64,000 nucleotides of DNA from Paulownia fortunei (taxonomy: Eukaryota > Streptophyta > Magnoliopsida > Lamiales > Paulowniaceae), in the NCBI GenBank assembly GCA_019321725.1, contig CM033115.1, forward strand, positions 7,698,673-7,762,672, read 5' to 3'. A program made the translations under genes and the position numbers. Below are positions 10,291 to 20,989 of the stretch, in pieces. The notes under the pieces are model-generated. The model was not told the DNA's origin and did no database searches. It saw only the letters and a program-made list of their open reading frames with translations. Each line of letters begins with the position of its first letter. Position 1 is the first letter of the stretch.

Positions 10291-12042
10291 TTTAGTAGAA
10301 TAATCTACAAAATATGCAAGAAGCAGAAAATGAGTAAACTATGGGAAAAACATATTCATTTAATATAAGGTCTTTAATACTAAATGTCTCCCACTATTTT
10401 CTTCGAATTCCATCACCCCTAATGGAATTTCGGGAAATCAAATTTCCTACTGAGCTTGAGGTCCAATGAAAATATTTCACACCCCAATTTTATGAGCCCA
10501 TGAAATATTTTTATCGGTAGTCAACTCTTTGACGATTGTATCACTATACAACCCTCAAGTTTGTTTTGCCTCACCTCTTCTCATATACCCCAATTTTATG
10601 AGCCCATATGGTACTAAGTGTCAAACAATACCCATCAAACTTTCGTGTAGATAGAGCATCAAGATGTCCCACGACTCATGGTCAACATAATGACGATTCC
10701 ATCCCACGAGCATCTCTATGCTTGGTAGAGATCACAGCTTTCCAACACAAGACCACCCCACGACTCATGGTCAGTGATCAAGTGCGGTAGCGGTCGTCAT
10801 GTCTCTATCTTTGATGGTAGGCATGGAACGATAGGTCCTACCTAACTTGTCCATTTTTGTTTGAAATCGAATTTTCAAAAAATTCTTTTACTTAATTTTA
10901 AAAAATAAGTGGGGTTTAATTTTATCCAAGACCTCATCATAATTTAAATTATGTTGGTTATTTAATGCATGACATCATAATATCATTCCACAAGCATAAA
11001 AGCATTAAATAAAATCCTAAGCATGCATCTAATACATACTTAAATAAATGGATGATCATGAACCAGTCCTATGCGGTCCATTTGAGCCAAAAATGGACCT
11101 AAGGTCAGTCTAAGGGTAATAAAATGAAATAGAACCTATTCTATTACATAATTGTATCCCATACAATCATGGGCCTTCCTTTTTTTTTTATTCTCCTTCG
11201 TCTTCCAAAGAAAAAGAAAAACCTTACCTTCTATTCTACTCTCTTTACAGAAAATAAAATAACTTACATAAATGAAATAAGAGGCTCACAGGCCCCATTT
11301 TAAAACCCAAAAATATTAAATAAAACCAATCACATTGGTCCAATGGCTCATGATCATCCCATACATGCTCATAATTAACATCATATGTAATTATCAAAAT
11401 ATGTAAATTTACCAAATTGTTAAACGCAATTTTTCTTTTAACTTGGTATATAATTTTTAATTGCTTGAAAAAACAATTTTTCTTTGAAAAACAATTTTTC
11501 AGAAAAAATTAAAATTAACATTTAATTTTAATATTTCAGAAAATAAAAATAAAAAAAAAAAAAAAAAAAAAACGGACCCGGAACGACACGACGAGCAGCA
11601 CCACTGCTGCCGTCGGGCGCGCAGCCGGGCGCCCAGCGCCCGCTGTCGGGTGCCGGGCGCGGGTGCCCAGCGCCCAGCGCGTGACGGGCGACGGGCCCAG
11701 CCCAGCGCCGGGTGACGGGCGCCCAGCGCCAGGCGCCGGGTGACGGGCGACGGGCGCCCAGCCCAGCGCCGGGTGACGGGCACCCAGCTGTCGGCGCCCG
11801 TGGCGCGCCGGCACCGCTGCCGGGTGCCTGCCGCGCAGCCGTCGGGTGTCTGACACCCGACGCTGGCGAATTTTTTTTTTTTTTTTTTTTTCATATTTAA
11901 ACAATTTAAATAAGCAATTAAAATTATTCCAATTAAAAATTTCTAAAATATGCAAAATCAAATTTTACATAATTAACATGAATTTAAACAATTTAAAAAC
12001 ATGTAATCATAAATCCGAAATTCACTAAATAAGCGAAATCGA
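10291..12042 (-). other. Untranslated leader of the copia element
   Basis: About 1.75 kb between PBS and gag start with no supported coding sequence. It is AT-rich except for the GC-rich island at 11573-11868. Short open frames in it (for example 10608-10790 plus) have no protein features. Long leaders of this kind usually hold packaging and dimerisation signals, but none can be pinpointed here. Confidence 0.7.
11551..11891. repeat. GC-rich repeat island bounded by A22 and T21 tracts
   Basis: A run of 22 A (11551-11572) leads into about 296 bases of very GC-rich sequence (11573-11868), then 21 T (11871-11891). The core is built from shuffled short units such as GACGGGC, GCCCAGC and CGCCGGGTGACGGGC. 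One longer unit, CCCAGCGCCGGGTGACGGG, occurs at 11701 and again at 11762, a 61-bp period. The A and T tracts are complementary, so transcript or single strand could close a stem around the core. Long open frames through it exist only because stops are rare in GC-rich repeats. Confidence 0.9.
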
Positions 12043-12056
12043 GGGCTCTGATACCA
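12043..12056 (-). promoter_or_regulatory. Primer-binding site (initiator tRNA-Met), copia
   Basis: Minus-strand TGGTATCAGAGCCC lies one base inside the 5' LTR; TGGTATCAGAGC is the exact complement of the 3' end of plant initiator tRNA-Met. It primes minus-strand DNA synthesis and fixes the element's orientation. Confidence 0.95.
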
Positions 12057-12057
12057 C

Positions 12058-14302
12058 TGTTGGGTTCGCTATAATCGTAGGGGTATACGCAGCAGAAAAT
12101 TAAAATTTTTATCAAACATAAATTTAACCCCTTTGATTCGAAAGCGATTTTAACGATCGCGCTTATTCAAGTGAATATATATATAAATATAAAATCGGAT
12201 TATACCTTTCGTGCACTCCGGTTGTTGTAGGGAATGAAGCAATCAATTGCTTATCCTGGACTATCAGAACTCGCAGGGATCCAAGTGTCTCCCCTCTATC
12301 AGGTCCACGATACGGAAAGCAACACCAATCAAAAGGATTCGCTAGTATCCTTTTAATTGTTTACTAATCTAGAACCGGAGTATATTTTCAAGAACAATAA
12401 AGATTGATTCTTTATGTTCTTGAAACAATAATATGAAGAAAATAACAAGAAACTGATTTTCTTTTTTTTTTCTTTTCTTTTTTCTTGAAGAGTAAAAATA
12501 GAAGACTTTAAACAAAATATTTTTTGCTCAAATTTTTGAATTTTAATTTTGTAATTTTCATCCCTCATATATATATATAGGGTTGAAAATTTTAATCCTT
12601 TTCCAACTCTTGGAAAGTTTTTCTATTTTGAACTACTTCAAAACCTTATCTTGGGAGGATTCCAAATCTTTCAAGAACTCTTCTTTTTTTTTTCACTCTT
12701 CTATTGTATGTGGACTAATTTGAGACTACATTAATCATCAAAACTGTCTACATACATTGTTGATATTAATTTGAACTCTTCAAATAATATCAAGATAGAT
12801 ATATATATCATATATATATACTATAATTATATTTATACATAAATTAAATCTTAATGGCCTATTTTATCCTATAAAATTGGTCACTTTATTTATTTATCTA
12901 TAAATATGTTAATTAAATAAATCATATTTATTTAATTTATTCTCTTCATACTTTAGTGGGCTTCTTAAGTGATCCACATTTATTTTGGGCTTGGACTCAA
13001 AAATCCCCAAATCAATTCAATTGATTCAATCCCAATTTAATCAATCCAATTGATTAATTTAATTTACTTCAATTGGGCTTCCTAATCAAATTAGGTCCAA
13101 TTAAATAATCCAATTACTTAATTGAATAATTTAATTTAACTATTAAATTAAATAGAACCTTAATTAATTAATTGATCAGTATTAATTAATTAATTTCCAA
13201 CCATTGGATAAAATCTAAAATTAAAAATGTTACTTTTCATAAAGATGTGTGACCCTCTTAGGTTCACTACTAAGCTAGTAGTGGATTTGCAACATTTACA
13301 GCTTATGAATAACAATTATTCCAATTAATTAATCCAATTAATTAATCCGCTTGGAATCAACTCCTTAATTTCAAGAACCTCACTATCCATGAAAACACCT
13401 AGCAAGTAATCATGACAAACTAGTCTTAGGTGAAATAGCGAGTAAACCTATTTCAGTTGCGAGTACCATACACGTACGGTCCTTTCGACAGCTAATCTCC
13501 TGATTGAATCTAAGGCATGAATTATAAGTCGAAACCCTAAATGATTCAATTGCTGTGATCCCATTTCAAGTTCCAATGATTCTTGATGAATCATAATTCA
13601 TTCTGCCTTGGCCAAGGTCTTTGAATCACGAACTATGAAAACACAGGAGATTCCTTTGTTTAAAAAAAAAAACAAGTGTCGAATTCTATGTTGGCCACTG
13701 ACAAACCTCCATGCACACCAGTGCAACACCCAACATACCCCTTTGTGATTGTCAAGCAATCAGAAGATATATCAAAGTGCTGTAGGATGCACACAAGGCT
13801 ACCATCGTGCCTCAAGTCTAAGGACTAGTCGTGTACTATCGCAACACAGAAATTCTTATTTCGACGAGCAAAGCCTCCAACTAAGAATTTCTTGCGGGCC
13901 ATATTCGGTGTACTTGTTCCCTAACAAGCACCCACATATATGCACTTACGTCTCTACGCTAATGCCAATGGAATGTGACATTCTCGTCTCACGAGCATGC
14001 ATTATATGTACGAGTCTTACTGAGCTATTTGATATCCCATCTCAAAAAACTCTCGACTCGGAACTTATTTAAAACCAAAGCCTTAGAGGCATGTTCCATG
14101 ATCGCCATCATATGCGCGACCATGCCCCGTAGCTAAATTTGGTCTAAGGACTTTATCTAATGTGCAGAAATAAAAAATGCAAAACATAAGATAAAGAAAA
14201 TGCCATTTTTATTAATATGATTCCCAATAAGATTGTCTTTATAAAAGTAAAAGAGTATAATATAACCAATCTAATTGGGGCGTTGGGCATCCTACTCTAA
14301 CA
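12058..14302 (-). repeat. Copia 5' LTR
   Basis: 2245 bp; same ends as 4150-6390. Differences seen by eye are mostly single transitions and homopolymer length changes (for example a 2-3 base insertion near 12707 and near 13647). As the 5' LTR of a minus-strand element it should hold the promoter; I did not pin a TATA box with confidence. Confidence 0.93.
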
Positions 14303-16229
14303 GTTTCTGGGAGAATTGATGTGCGTTCGGATTATAGTACAAGAATCAAAATTTGAAAAATACAATACATCTGTCTGAATGCTTTTTATGGTTTACGAGT
14401 CAAACTTTAACTTACATAGTAGCTAACTCATATTTTCAATTCCACTAATGCTTTACCTAATTCCTTTTGAGCGCTCATTCCATCTATGCAGTAGATATAT
14501 AAGGTAATATTTTGGCTAAATTTAAATGTGCAGGATAAGAAAGAAAAAAGTAAAAAAGTTGCTATTTAAATAATAGCTACACTTAAATGACTAGTGGTGA
14601 ACTACTGGTTGCTTCTGTATGTAGGTTGCTCAAGTTTTTCGTTGACCATGAGTCACGCAATGCTGTGGTTGCAAAATATATTAATTTATTTACCTTTTAT
14701 CAATTTTTTATAGAATCTTTGATGGGATTTTTTTGGGGATTTTCATTGTTTTAGATTGAATAGCATCATCTAATTAGTTTGGTTTCCTTTTATCGAGGTT
14801 TTGCATCATTTCTTCTGATATTCGTAATGATATGTTCTCTGTTGATATTCTTTCCCCGATGATAATTTAAACTTTGCGTCTTTGCTTTTAATGAAATGTG
14901 TATGATTATCTTGTGGCTTCTTGTTAGTCTTAATGTTGAGATATATTATGTTTGATGAGTGGCTTTTTATAGATACCATTTACTTAACATCTAGTTAGTA
15001 TTTGAGCTTTTTGTTATTTATGTGAGTTTTTGTTTTTTCTAAACTTCGTAGAAACGAGCTTTGAGGTCGTTATGGTGCCAAGGGAAAAGAAGTTTTGAGT
15101 AATGATCAAGATTAAAAAATTAGGGCTTTAACTGATTATACCTCTTGGAAAATGATGAATGTTGCGTTTGTGCGTGTACTTGACTTTTGTGGTAATTTTT
15201 TCTTTACTTGTAATTCTTTGACATTCTGAGTACATAGCATTTAACACTTAGGTTTTCTACTCGTTTAGAGAGAGTTTATAGAAAATTAGTAACTTTCATG
15301 ATCTCATAGAATTCTAAAACTTGCTTGATTGTTACTTGAGGCAAACTTCTAAACTACATGACATTAAGGACATGATTTAGTCCTTATTTGGATTGTTTGA
15401 TCCTTTCAAGCCATCACGTTTATAATTTATTATCCCTAGCATACCTCATGGAGCTTAATTAAGCTTTTTTCTTTATCAACCAAAATTTATCATAGCCTTA
15501 AACTACTGTTCCTAATTAATACTCTTCGGTTACAACACATAATCATTTTTTGGAAAAAAATATTTAAATTTTTGGAAATATTTGGGAGGATGGGCGGGGT
15601 TTTGAAAAGATATTCTATGCATGTTTATATAACTCCCAAAACAAAGGAAAAAATAACAAAAAGAAAAAAAAAGAAAGAAAGAAAAAATGAAGAAGAAGAA
15701 AAAAATGGGAGTCAAAAGTAAAGGTGGATGACAAATCGAAAGTCGAAAATGAGTTTGGCGGTGTAATTATGAGAGTTGGTACTATTGAGAAAGGTCATAG
15801 AATGGTTATGTTATGGGTGATTTACGCCATAATATTATTCTTCATTCCTTCTATTACCCCAACCACACATTACAAGTTTATTAAAATCCTAATGATCCTT
15901 CGTGTTGTGATTAGTTTATATTAGTTGAGAGTGACATGAAAAACAAGCTTATGGAGATCTAAATTTTTTTATATTGAGATCAATCTCTATTTACTTATTT
16001 TCATAAACCAATCCGACTTGTGAAATCAAGGGGTAAAAGGCTACATACACTCAAAAAATTTAAGGAGAGGTGAAATTAGCATTTGAGTTGAAATTCTACA
16101 CATTTATGATATTTCACATTTTCTTTAAGATATGATTTTGTGAGATCTTTGAGGCCCATTTAGTTAGTAGATTTGATTGTCACTGAGCTGGTGTTTTTAG
16201 ATTTCTTTACTTGTTTTGCTCGAGGACTA
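14303..16229. other. Intergenic stretch, no gene recognised
   Basis: No reading frame with recognisable motifs. 15644-15711 is almost pure purine (AAAGAAAGAAAG-type), followed by a 66-codon frame (15724-15924) with no family features. Just before the MON2 fragment, at about 16216-16240, GCTCGAGGACTAGC followed by a TTAAGTTAGGG run resembles the motif before the polypurine tract of Athila-like elements (compare GCTCGAGGATATGC at 43145), so part of this stretch may be an old Athila 3' end. Confidence 0.4.
15644..15711. repeat. Polypurine low-complexity tract
   Basis: About 68 bases of nearly uninterrupted A and G in GAAA/GAAGAA units. Confidence 0.8.
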
Positions 16230-16565
16230 GCGAAATGTTAAGTTAGGGATTAGCCTGTGATGGCTTTCACCACAATTTGATTGATGATTTTAGACAATTG
16301 AACCCAACATTTGGAATAGATGTAACTATCCCTAGATCTTCAAGAAAATTATTTTTAGTGGGACTGTGGTCGTGTCCTACCTTCCAATGGCACTCTCAGA
16401 TGCAGCTCGTCAAACTGATGAGTCTCTTGTGATGAACATCTTAGACATTCTAGGAGATAAGATTCTTTGAATGGAGACTGTGTACCTCTTGATGTAATTT
16501 TCACCTTCCTAGCGGTTACTATATATTTTTGCTTAGATGTGCTTTATATTGTCTACCTTCTATAT
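16230..16565 (+). pseudogene. MON2-homologue pseudogene fragment, copy 1 (one late exon)
   Basis: A decayed exon reads in pieces as DESLVMNILDILGDKIL at about 16417-16467, a C-terminal segment of plant MON2 homologues (ARM-repeat proteins related to yeast Mon2 and Sec7-type factors, Golgi/endosome traffic). It is matched at DNA level by the copy-2 exon at 18760-19040, and the following intron (16480-16565) matches 19037-19125. The exon contains stops and frame changes. At about 16565 homology switches to an intron from earlier in the gene, so this fragment is joined directly to copy 2. Confidence 0.7.
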
Positions 16566-19500
16566 CTTGTCTCAATTCTCCACTTAATGTATTTTGAGCA
16601 ATAGATCCTACCTTGTTATCAAATTACTTTATGCAATTAAATGATGTGATGCTAAATATTACTCATTTTTGTTTAGGCATGTGGAGTTCTTGGTGCGGTA
16701 GAACCTTTAAATTCTTTCCTTGCGTCCTCTTGCAAGTTCAAAGTTTATATCCCAAAGGTGAAAAGAGGAAGTGTGATTATTGAAAATTTAGATCAGGCAT
16801 CTCACTTGCTAAGCTCGAAGTCTATTGAAATTATATTAATCTTCCTGTTTTCTTTTCTTGACTGAGATAGTTTCCTACTTTTAGGTCACAACCTTGTCGA
16901 AAGATGAACGACAAGGTATAGAACTGGAACTCCGAAAGGAAAAGAAGTTCTTATGCTTATACATCACAATTATTATGGATTTCTGCTTGCTTTATTCCAT
17001 TACTGTTGATTTGTCTTCTAAATTACTTCATAGTATAAGCCATTTTGTTGATGAATATATTGGCAGTTGAAATACAACTCAAAAGCAATGGGACAAGACA
17101 CTTGCGCTAGTGTTGGGAGGATTTCTAGGATTTTACAATTGTTTTTTCCATTTCCTAGAAGTTTAAGAAAGTTTCAGTCCAGTAAGTTTTAATTGATTTT
17201 TCTCTTTTTTTTGTAACTTACATTGTGTAGGATTAAATAATGTCAAAAATCTCTTCTGCATTTTAGGATGGGTGTCTTTGCTTGTTTTCATCAAGAATAG
17301 CATTTTAAATGGTGGTAAAGAAATTGCTCTTGCAGCAATAAATTGCCTACAGTCAATTATAGTTTCTCATTCTACAAAGGTAATGAGCTAATTCATTATT
17401 GTTTGTGCTTCCTTTTTCTCTTGTAATAATGTATGCAGATTGTAACCTCCCGTTGTGCCTTATGTTTGGCAATTGATTGCTTTTGCACTTGTCAATATGG
17501 TCTCTTTCACCTTGTTTTCCATCATTTTCAATCAGTGAAATTTTTCGTTAACATATACTTTGTTTGTGGAGAAGCTTGTACCTATGCTAGTTTATCTCTT
17601 TATGCAAGCTCCATCACATTTTTTCAGATGTAATTCATAGTCTGGGAAAGTGAGGAGTTTATTTCAAGTGAAAAATGCTTAAGATTCCATTAATTCTTCT
17701 AATAAATGTTTGTATCTTTGGAATTTTAGGAAATCTTGATCAGGATTTTGATTTTTGTATATAGGGCATAACGGTGTTTTGTTAAAAGTAACTGAAATCA
17801 AAAGATAAAACTTTTAGTACTTCTTTGTTTAGGTTGAAATGTTCTTTGAAATAAAAATGAAAGAAAATCTCAGTCCGAACAAATTGATGAAACAACCGCT
17901 AGATTTTATATTGTGTGAATATCAGTGTGATGTATTTAGGGCACCATCATTTCTCTTAAAAATAAATTTTGTGATAACTTTTGCCATGTCTTTTGCATCT
18001 GTCAAGATAATTTACATTTTTGTTCACATGGCCAATAATTGCTTGAGCTTGATTGACAATTATAGTAATAATTATGAAAATTGTTTGGACTGTGCACAGT
18101 GGAACCAGCAGGCGGTGGGAAGGGCGTGCAACCCCCCATTATTGAAAACTTCTCAGCCATTTTTTTCCTGTGCAAAAATGGCTATTTTAATTTTTCAGCC
18201 TCTCTTTGGCCCTTTTTGTGATTCTCATAGAGTTTCCTTTCTCACATGCTTGCTCGTGCCCGGCATCATTCTTTCTCCAATTAGTGACCGTAGCTCTGAC
18301 TACAACTTCTAGTCATCCCTTTTGTTTCTGTGACGGAATTCTAACTATTTAAACTGTTTATAGAAAACTTGTCTTTTCTCTAGTACCTCGAAAACCAAAC
18401 TTTTGTATTTTGTTGTGGTTGGGTCAAACTGTAAGTCTAATGATTTTGTTTGCAAGTTTTAGCTAATCACATACTCCCGAGTGCGAGACTGTCTTGTATA
18501 GTTGTTACTAATAATGGGTAATTTCTGTCTACTATTGTTGCTTTCTTGAATTTCATATTATTTCTTAACACCATATTTCCCCATGCAAACTCCTTTAGTT
18601 TTCTCTTCCAAATGAATTCCTCTGTTTCTCATTCTCAATACATTCCTTGTGAATCAGACTTTTTGCCGAAGTGATGGTCATTTTGCTTTATTTCTAATCA
18701 TTTGTGATTTCTATTTTTTTGTGGTCTTTTTAGGTGTATAATACAAGAAGGGACGACCCTGATGGCATACTTTGGAGATTAGTATTGATGGCTTTTCGCC
18801 GCATTCTGTTTGATGTTAGAAAACTAAACCCAACACTTTGAAAAGATTTAACTATTACGATATCTTCAAGGATACATGTCTGGAAAGAAGTGGCTGATGT
18901 GTGTGAATTATTTTTAGTGGGGAACTGTGGTCATGCCCTGCCTTCCAATTCACTCAACCGCAGCTCGTCCGACAGATTAGTCTCTTGAGATGAACATCTT
19001 TGATGAGTCTCTAGAGATTAACATCTTTCACATTCTTCTTGATGTAATTTCCACCTACCTAATTGTTATTATATATTTTTGCTTGGATGTGCTTTATACT
19101 GTCTACCTTATGTTTTGTTATATGAAAAATATTAAAACTTATGTTTAAAGTTAATTATTAATTCCCAGATTAGTTAATTTTAATTCCCTAACTTTTTTGT
19201 GCACTAATTTCTACAAATTTGTATACTAACACAATTTACATGATGCTGCATTCACAGATTCTACAAAGATTTCCACCCTCGATTGCCTTTTGAAACTGTT
19301 GAGCTTATGTCTTCTCACTACAACAGATTCTCTTTGATATGCTTGAAGAAGCTATTTTCCTTGAGCAGGTAATTTGAAACCTATATTTAACTTTAAACTA
19401 CAATGTAGTCTAATGAATGATTTCCTGTTCAATATTTCACATTGAGGATCTTACTTGCAGCTATGAAATATGCGAGCGGAATTTGGCTAGACTGAAGTTA

Positions 19501-19855
19501 GCAGAATCTCAATCATGACTCTGATGTCAAGATGTTACTTCATATTAAGAAAATTTTTGACAAACGAGAATGACTTGGGTTTGTAATCAAAAGAGTTCTC
19601 TCTTTTTATATTTTCTGCTACATTTATATGTTGTTTGAATCATTGCATACCATGCCATGTGTAGGTGAGGTTCATATTTGTACTCTTAGAGCTTCCCGCC
19701 TTGTAATTCATTCATAAACAGCATCCTCTTTTCCTTTGCCTCCTCCCTTAAATGAGGGTATCTATGAGGAGAATATGAGAAGATGTTCACATTTGCTGGT
19801 TTTATTTCCAACATTTTATGAAGTCGTTATCTCAAGGTAAGAAAGTGAATTTTTT
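16566..19855 (+). pseudogene. MON2-homologue pseudogene, copy 2
   Basis: Exon remnants appear in gene order. 16678-16760 reads ACGVLGAVEPLNSFLAS. 16885-16985 contains SKDERQG. 17066-17188 contains WDKTLALVLGG, then a frame change. 17268-17381 (SILNGGKEIALAAINCLQ) is intact between a TTTTAG acceptor and an AAAG/GTAATG donor. 18734-19040 holds TRRDDPDGILWRLV, VWKEVADVCELFLVG and LEMNI. 19257-19372 holds ETVELMSSHYNRFS. 19463-19560 contains NLARLKLAE. 19664-19855 holds LVIHS and HLLVLFPTFYE. These match the plant MON2 homologue as I remember it. Between the first two exons a large central part of the gene is missing, and many exons carry frameshifts or stops. Real introns with splice signals show that it is a DNA duplicate and not a processed copy. 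Confidence 0.8.
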
Positions 19856-20541
19856 GTGGTTTTGTATTATATTGTGAAACTTCCCCTACGTGATAAAATT
19901 TTCTTTCTCAGCTCTTTCTAGGAGATATATTTTAGTGAAGCTAACTAAATACTTAACGAAATGACATTAAATTGAATATGAAATTGAATAGTCAGAATGC
20001 TGTAGTTTCTTTGCTCTGTTTTACGTTAGCCCATTTGCTGCTGCTGTCAGACATTTAGTGCCTTTTGCTTCTCCGAGGATATTTGCTTTGAGGAAGAATG
20101 ATATTGTGTGTTTTATACTAGTGATATTTTCTTGAATGAAGCACATAGGTTTTACTAGTACTTTCTTCAATGCATGGGATCACTTGTTTTAGCATTTCTA
20201 CTTTTGGTTACTTGCTCTGTTAGTGTGGATGCATGATCTTGTTTATATCTAGAGTTACCCTTGGACCACCCTTCTCTTTCTCCTGTCTAGTAATCCAATT
20301 GCTATTTTATGGAGAGCTGAAAGATTAATTCACTTAATTATGAGCATTTTATTACTGCACCCAAATCCAATAATCCTAACAACTAACGAACACGAAAGCC
20401 AGAGCCACCAACACTTTCAGGATACAACTTTATTTGCCAAAACTATATAAAATTTGATGCCAATACTGAACCACTATCATTTTGATCCGAACACAATAGG
20501 AAGTATTCCCAAGCAGAATGAAATGCACAATAAAAAAACCA
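19856..20541. other. Intergenic or decayed 3' flank of MON2 copy 2
   Basis: After the last recognised exon (donor-like CTCAAG/GTAAGA at 19852) there is no confident coding match. A short segment near 19915-19975 could be a degraded final exon, but the similarity is too weak to call. Confidence 0.35.
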
Positions 20542-20673
20542 TTAGTGTGACTGACCGGGATGGTATCCGAGTCCAAATATGAAGTTAGCAAGAACACCTC
20601 CTTGTAGTCCCCAAAAGCATTGTTTCATAACCTTAATAACATTATTATTAGCACTAGCATCATATGACTCCAT
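20542..20673 (-). CDS. Short unrecognised reading frame, 43 codons, possible terminal exon
   Basis: The minus strand reads MESYDASANNNVIKVMKQCF then WGLQGGVLANFIFGLGYHPG and ends QSH-stop at 20542-20544. It is unlike the surrounding low-complexity translations: balanced composition, a hydrophobic glycine-rich segment and a polar end. A stop lies in frame just upstream, and an intron-acceptor-like TTATAG precedes it at about 20693, so it could be the last exon of an otherwise missing gene. I do not recognise the family. It may be spurious. Confidence 0.25.
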   Translation of the reverse strand: MESYDASANNNVIKVMKQCFWGLQGGVLANFIFGLGYHPGQSH

Positions 20674-20989
20674 CCAGAATCAAGTCCTATAATGTACGAT
20701 TATAATAAATAAGATGGTTAACGGACTTTTAAATGTTGGCACCAAGCATCAGATTGACGTTTTATTTAAAATGTAATGAAACTTCAATTTCTATTTTCTT
20801 TTTAAGAAGAGTTTAGAGAATTGGATGCGGGTACTTCGAGTATTCCTTCTAGTTATATTTCCTTGGTGACTGTGATATTACTCTTAAAGGTTGAAGTTTG
20901 CAGATATGATATCTATTTGTTAATTCATCTTCATTTTCTGGGTTGATGGTTTTTAGTTATCAGTTACCTTAACTGTGAATAACAGAATG
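20674..20989. other. Unassigned stretch upstream of MON2 copy 3
   Basis: AT-rich. A 17-codon reading near 20816-20870 (EELDAGTSSIPSSYIS-like) may be an exon remnant, but I could not place it in MON2. Confidence 0.3.

Larger units (their letters stand above)
4150..14302 (-). mobile_element. Complete Ty1/copia LTR retrotransposon (Angela/Tork-like)
   Basis: The element has two direct LTRs of about 2.24 kb, a PBS complementary to initiator tRNA-Met next to the 5' LTR, a polypurine tract next to the 3' LTR, and gag-protease-integrase-RT-RNase H in copia order, all read on the minus strand. LTR ends are TGTTGGG...CTAACA in plus-strand reading, an imperfect inverted repeat. The long LTRs, UBN2-type gag and integrase wording fit the Angela/Tork group. 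By eye the LTRs differ by roughly 20-25 sites or small indels, about 1%, so the insertion is young. Pol nonetheless carries several inactivating lesions. It sits in the pararetroviral remnant. Confidence 0.93.

Noticed and set aside
11499..11961. Overlapping 131- and 141-codon frames on the minus strand and a 62-codon frame on the plus strand
   Set aside because: All run through the GC-rich repeat and the A/T tracts; open only because stops are rare in that composition.
12043..12056. tRNA-like matches (also 61445-61458, 29392-29409, 39912-39929)
   Set aside because: These are retrotransposon primer-binding sites next to LTRs; no cloverleaf can be built around them, so they are not tRNA genes.
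14580..14690. Short plus-strand reading around 14620-14680 (RLLKFFVDHESRNAVV) that looks exon-like
   Set aside because: Could not be placed in MON2 or any family; no clear splice sites; too short to call.
15724..15924. 66-codon frame with a hydrophobic segment after the polypurine tract
   Set aside because: No homology recognised, AT-rich composition and no supporting context; left as intergenic.
17839..18312. 157-codon open frame on the plus strand, the longest in the MON2 region
   Set aside because: Its first part aligns at DNA level with 24303-24385 of copy 3, lies between recognised exons, and reads as intron-like sequence without protein motifs or conservation of frame between copies.
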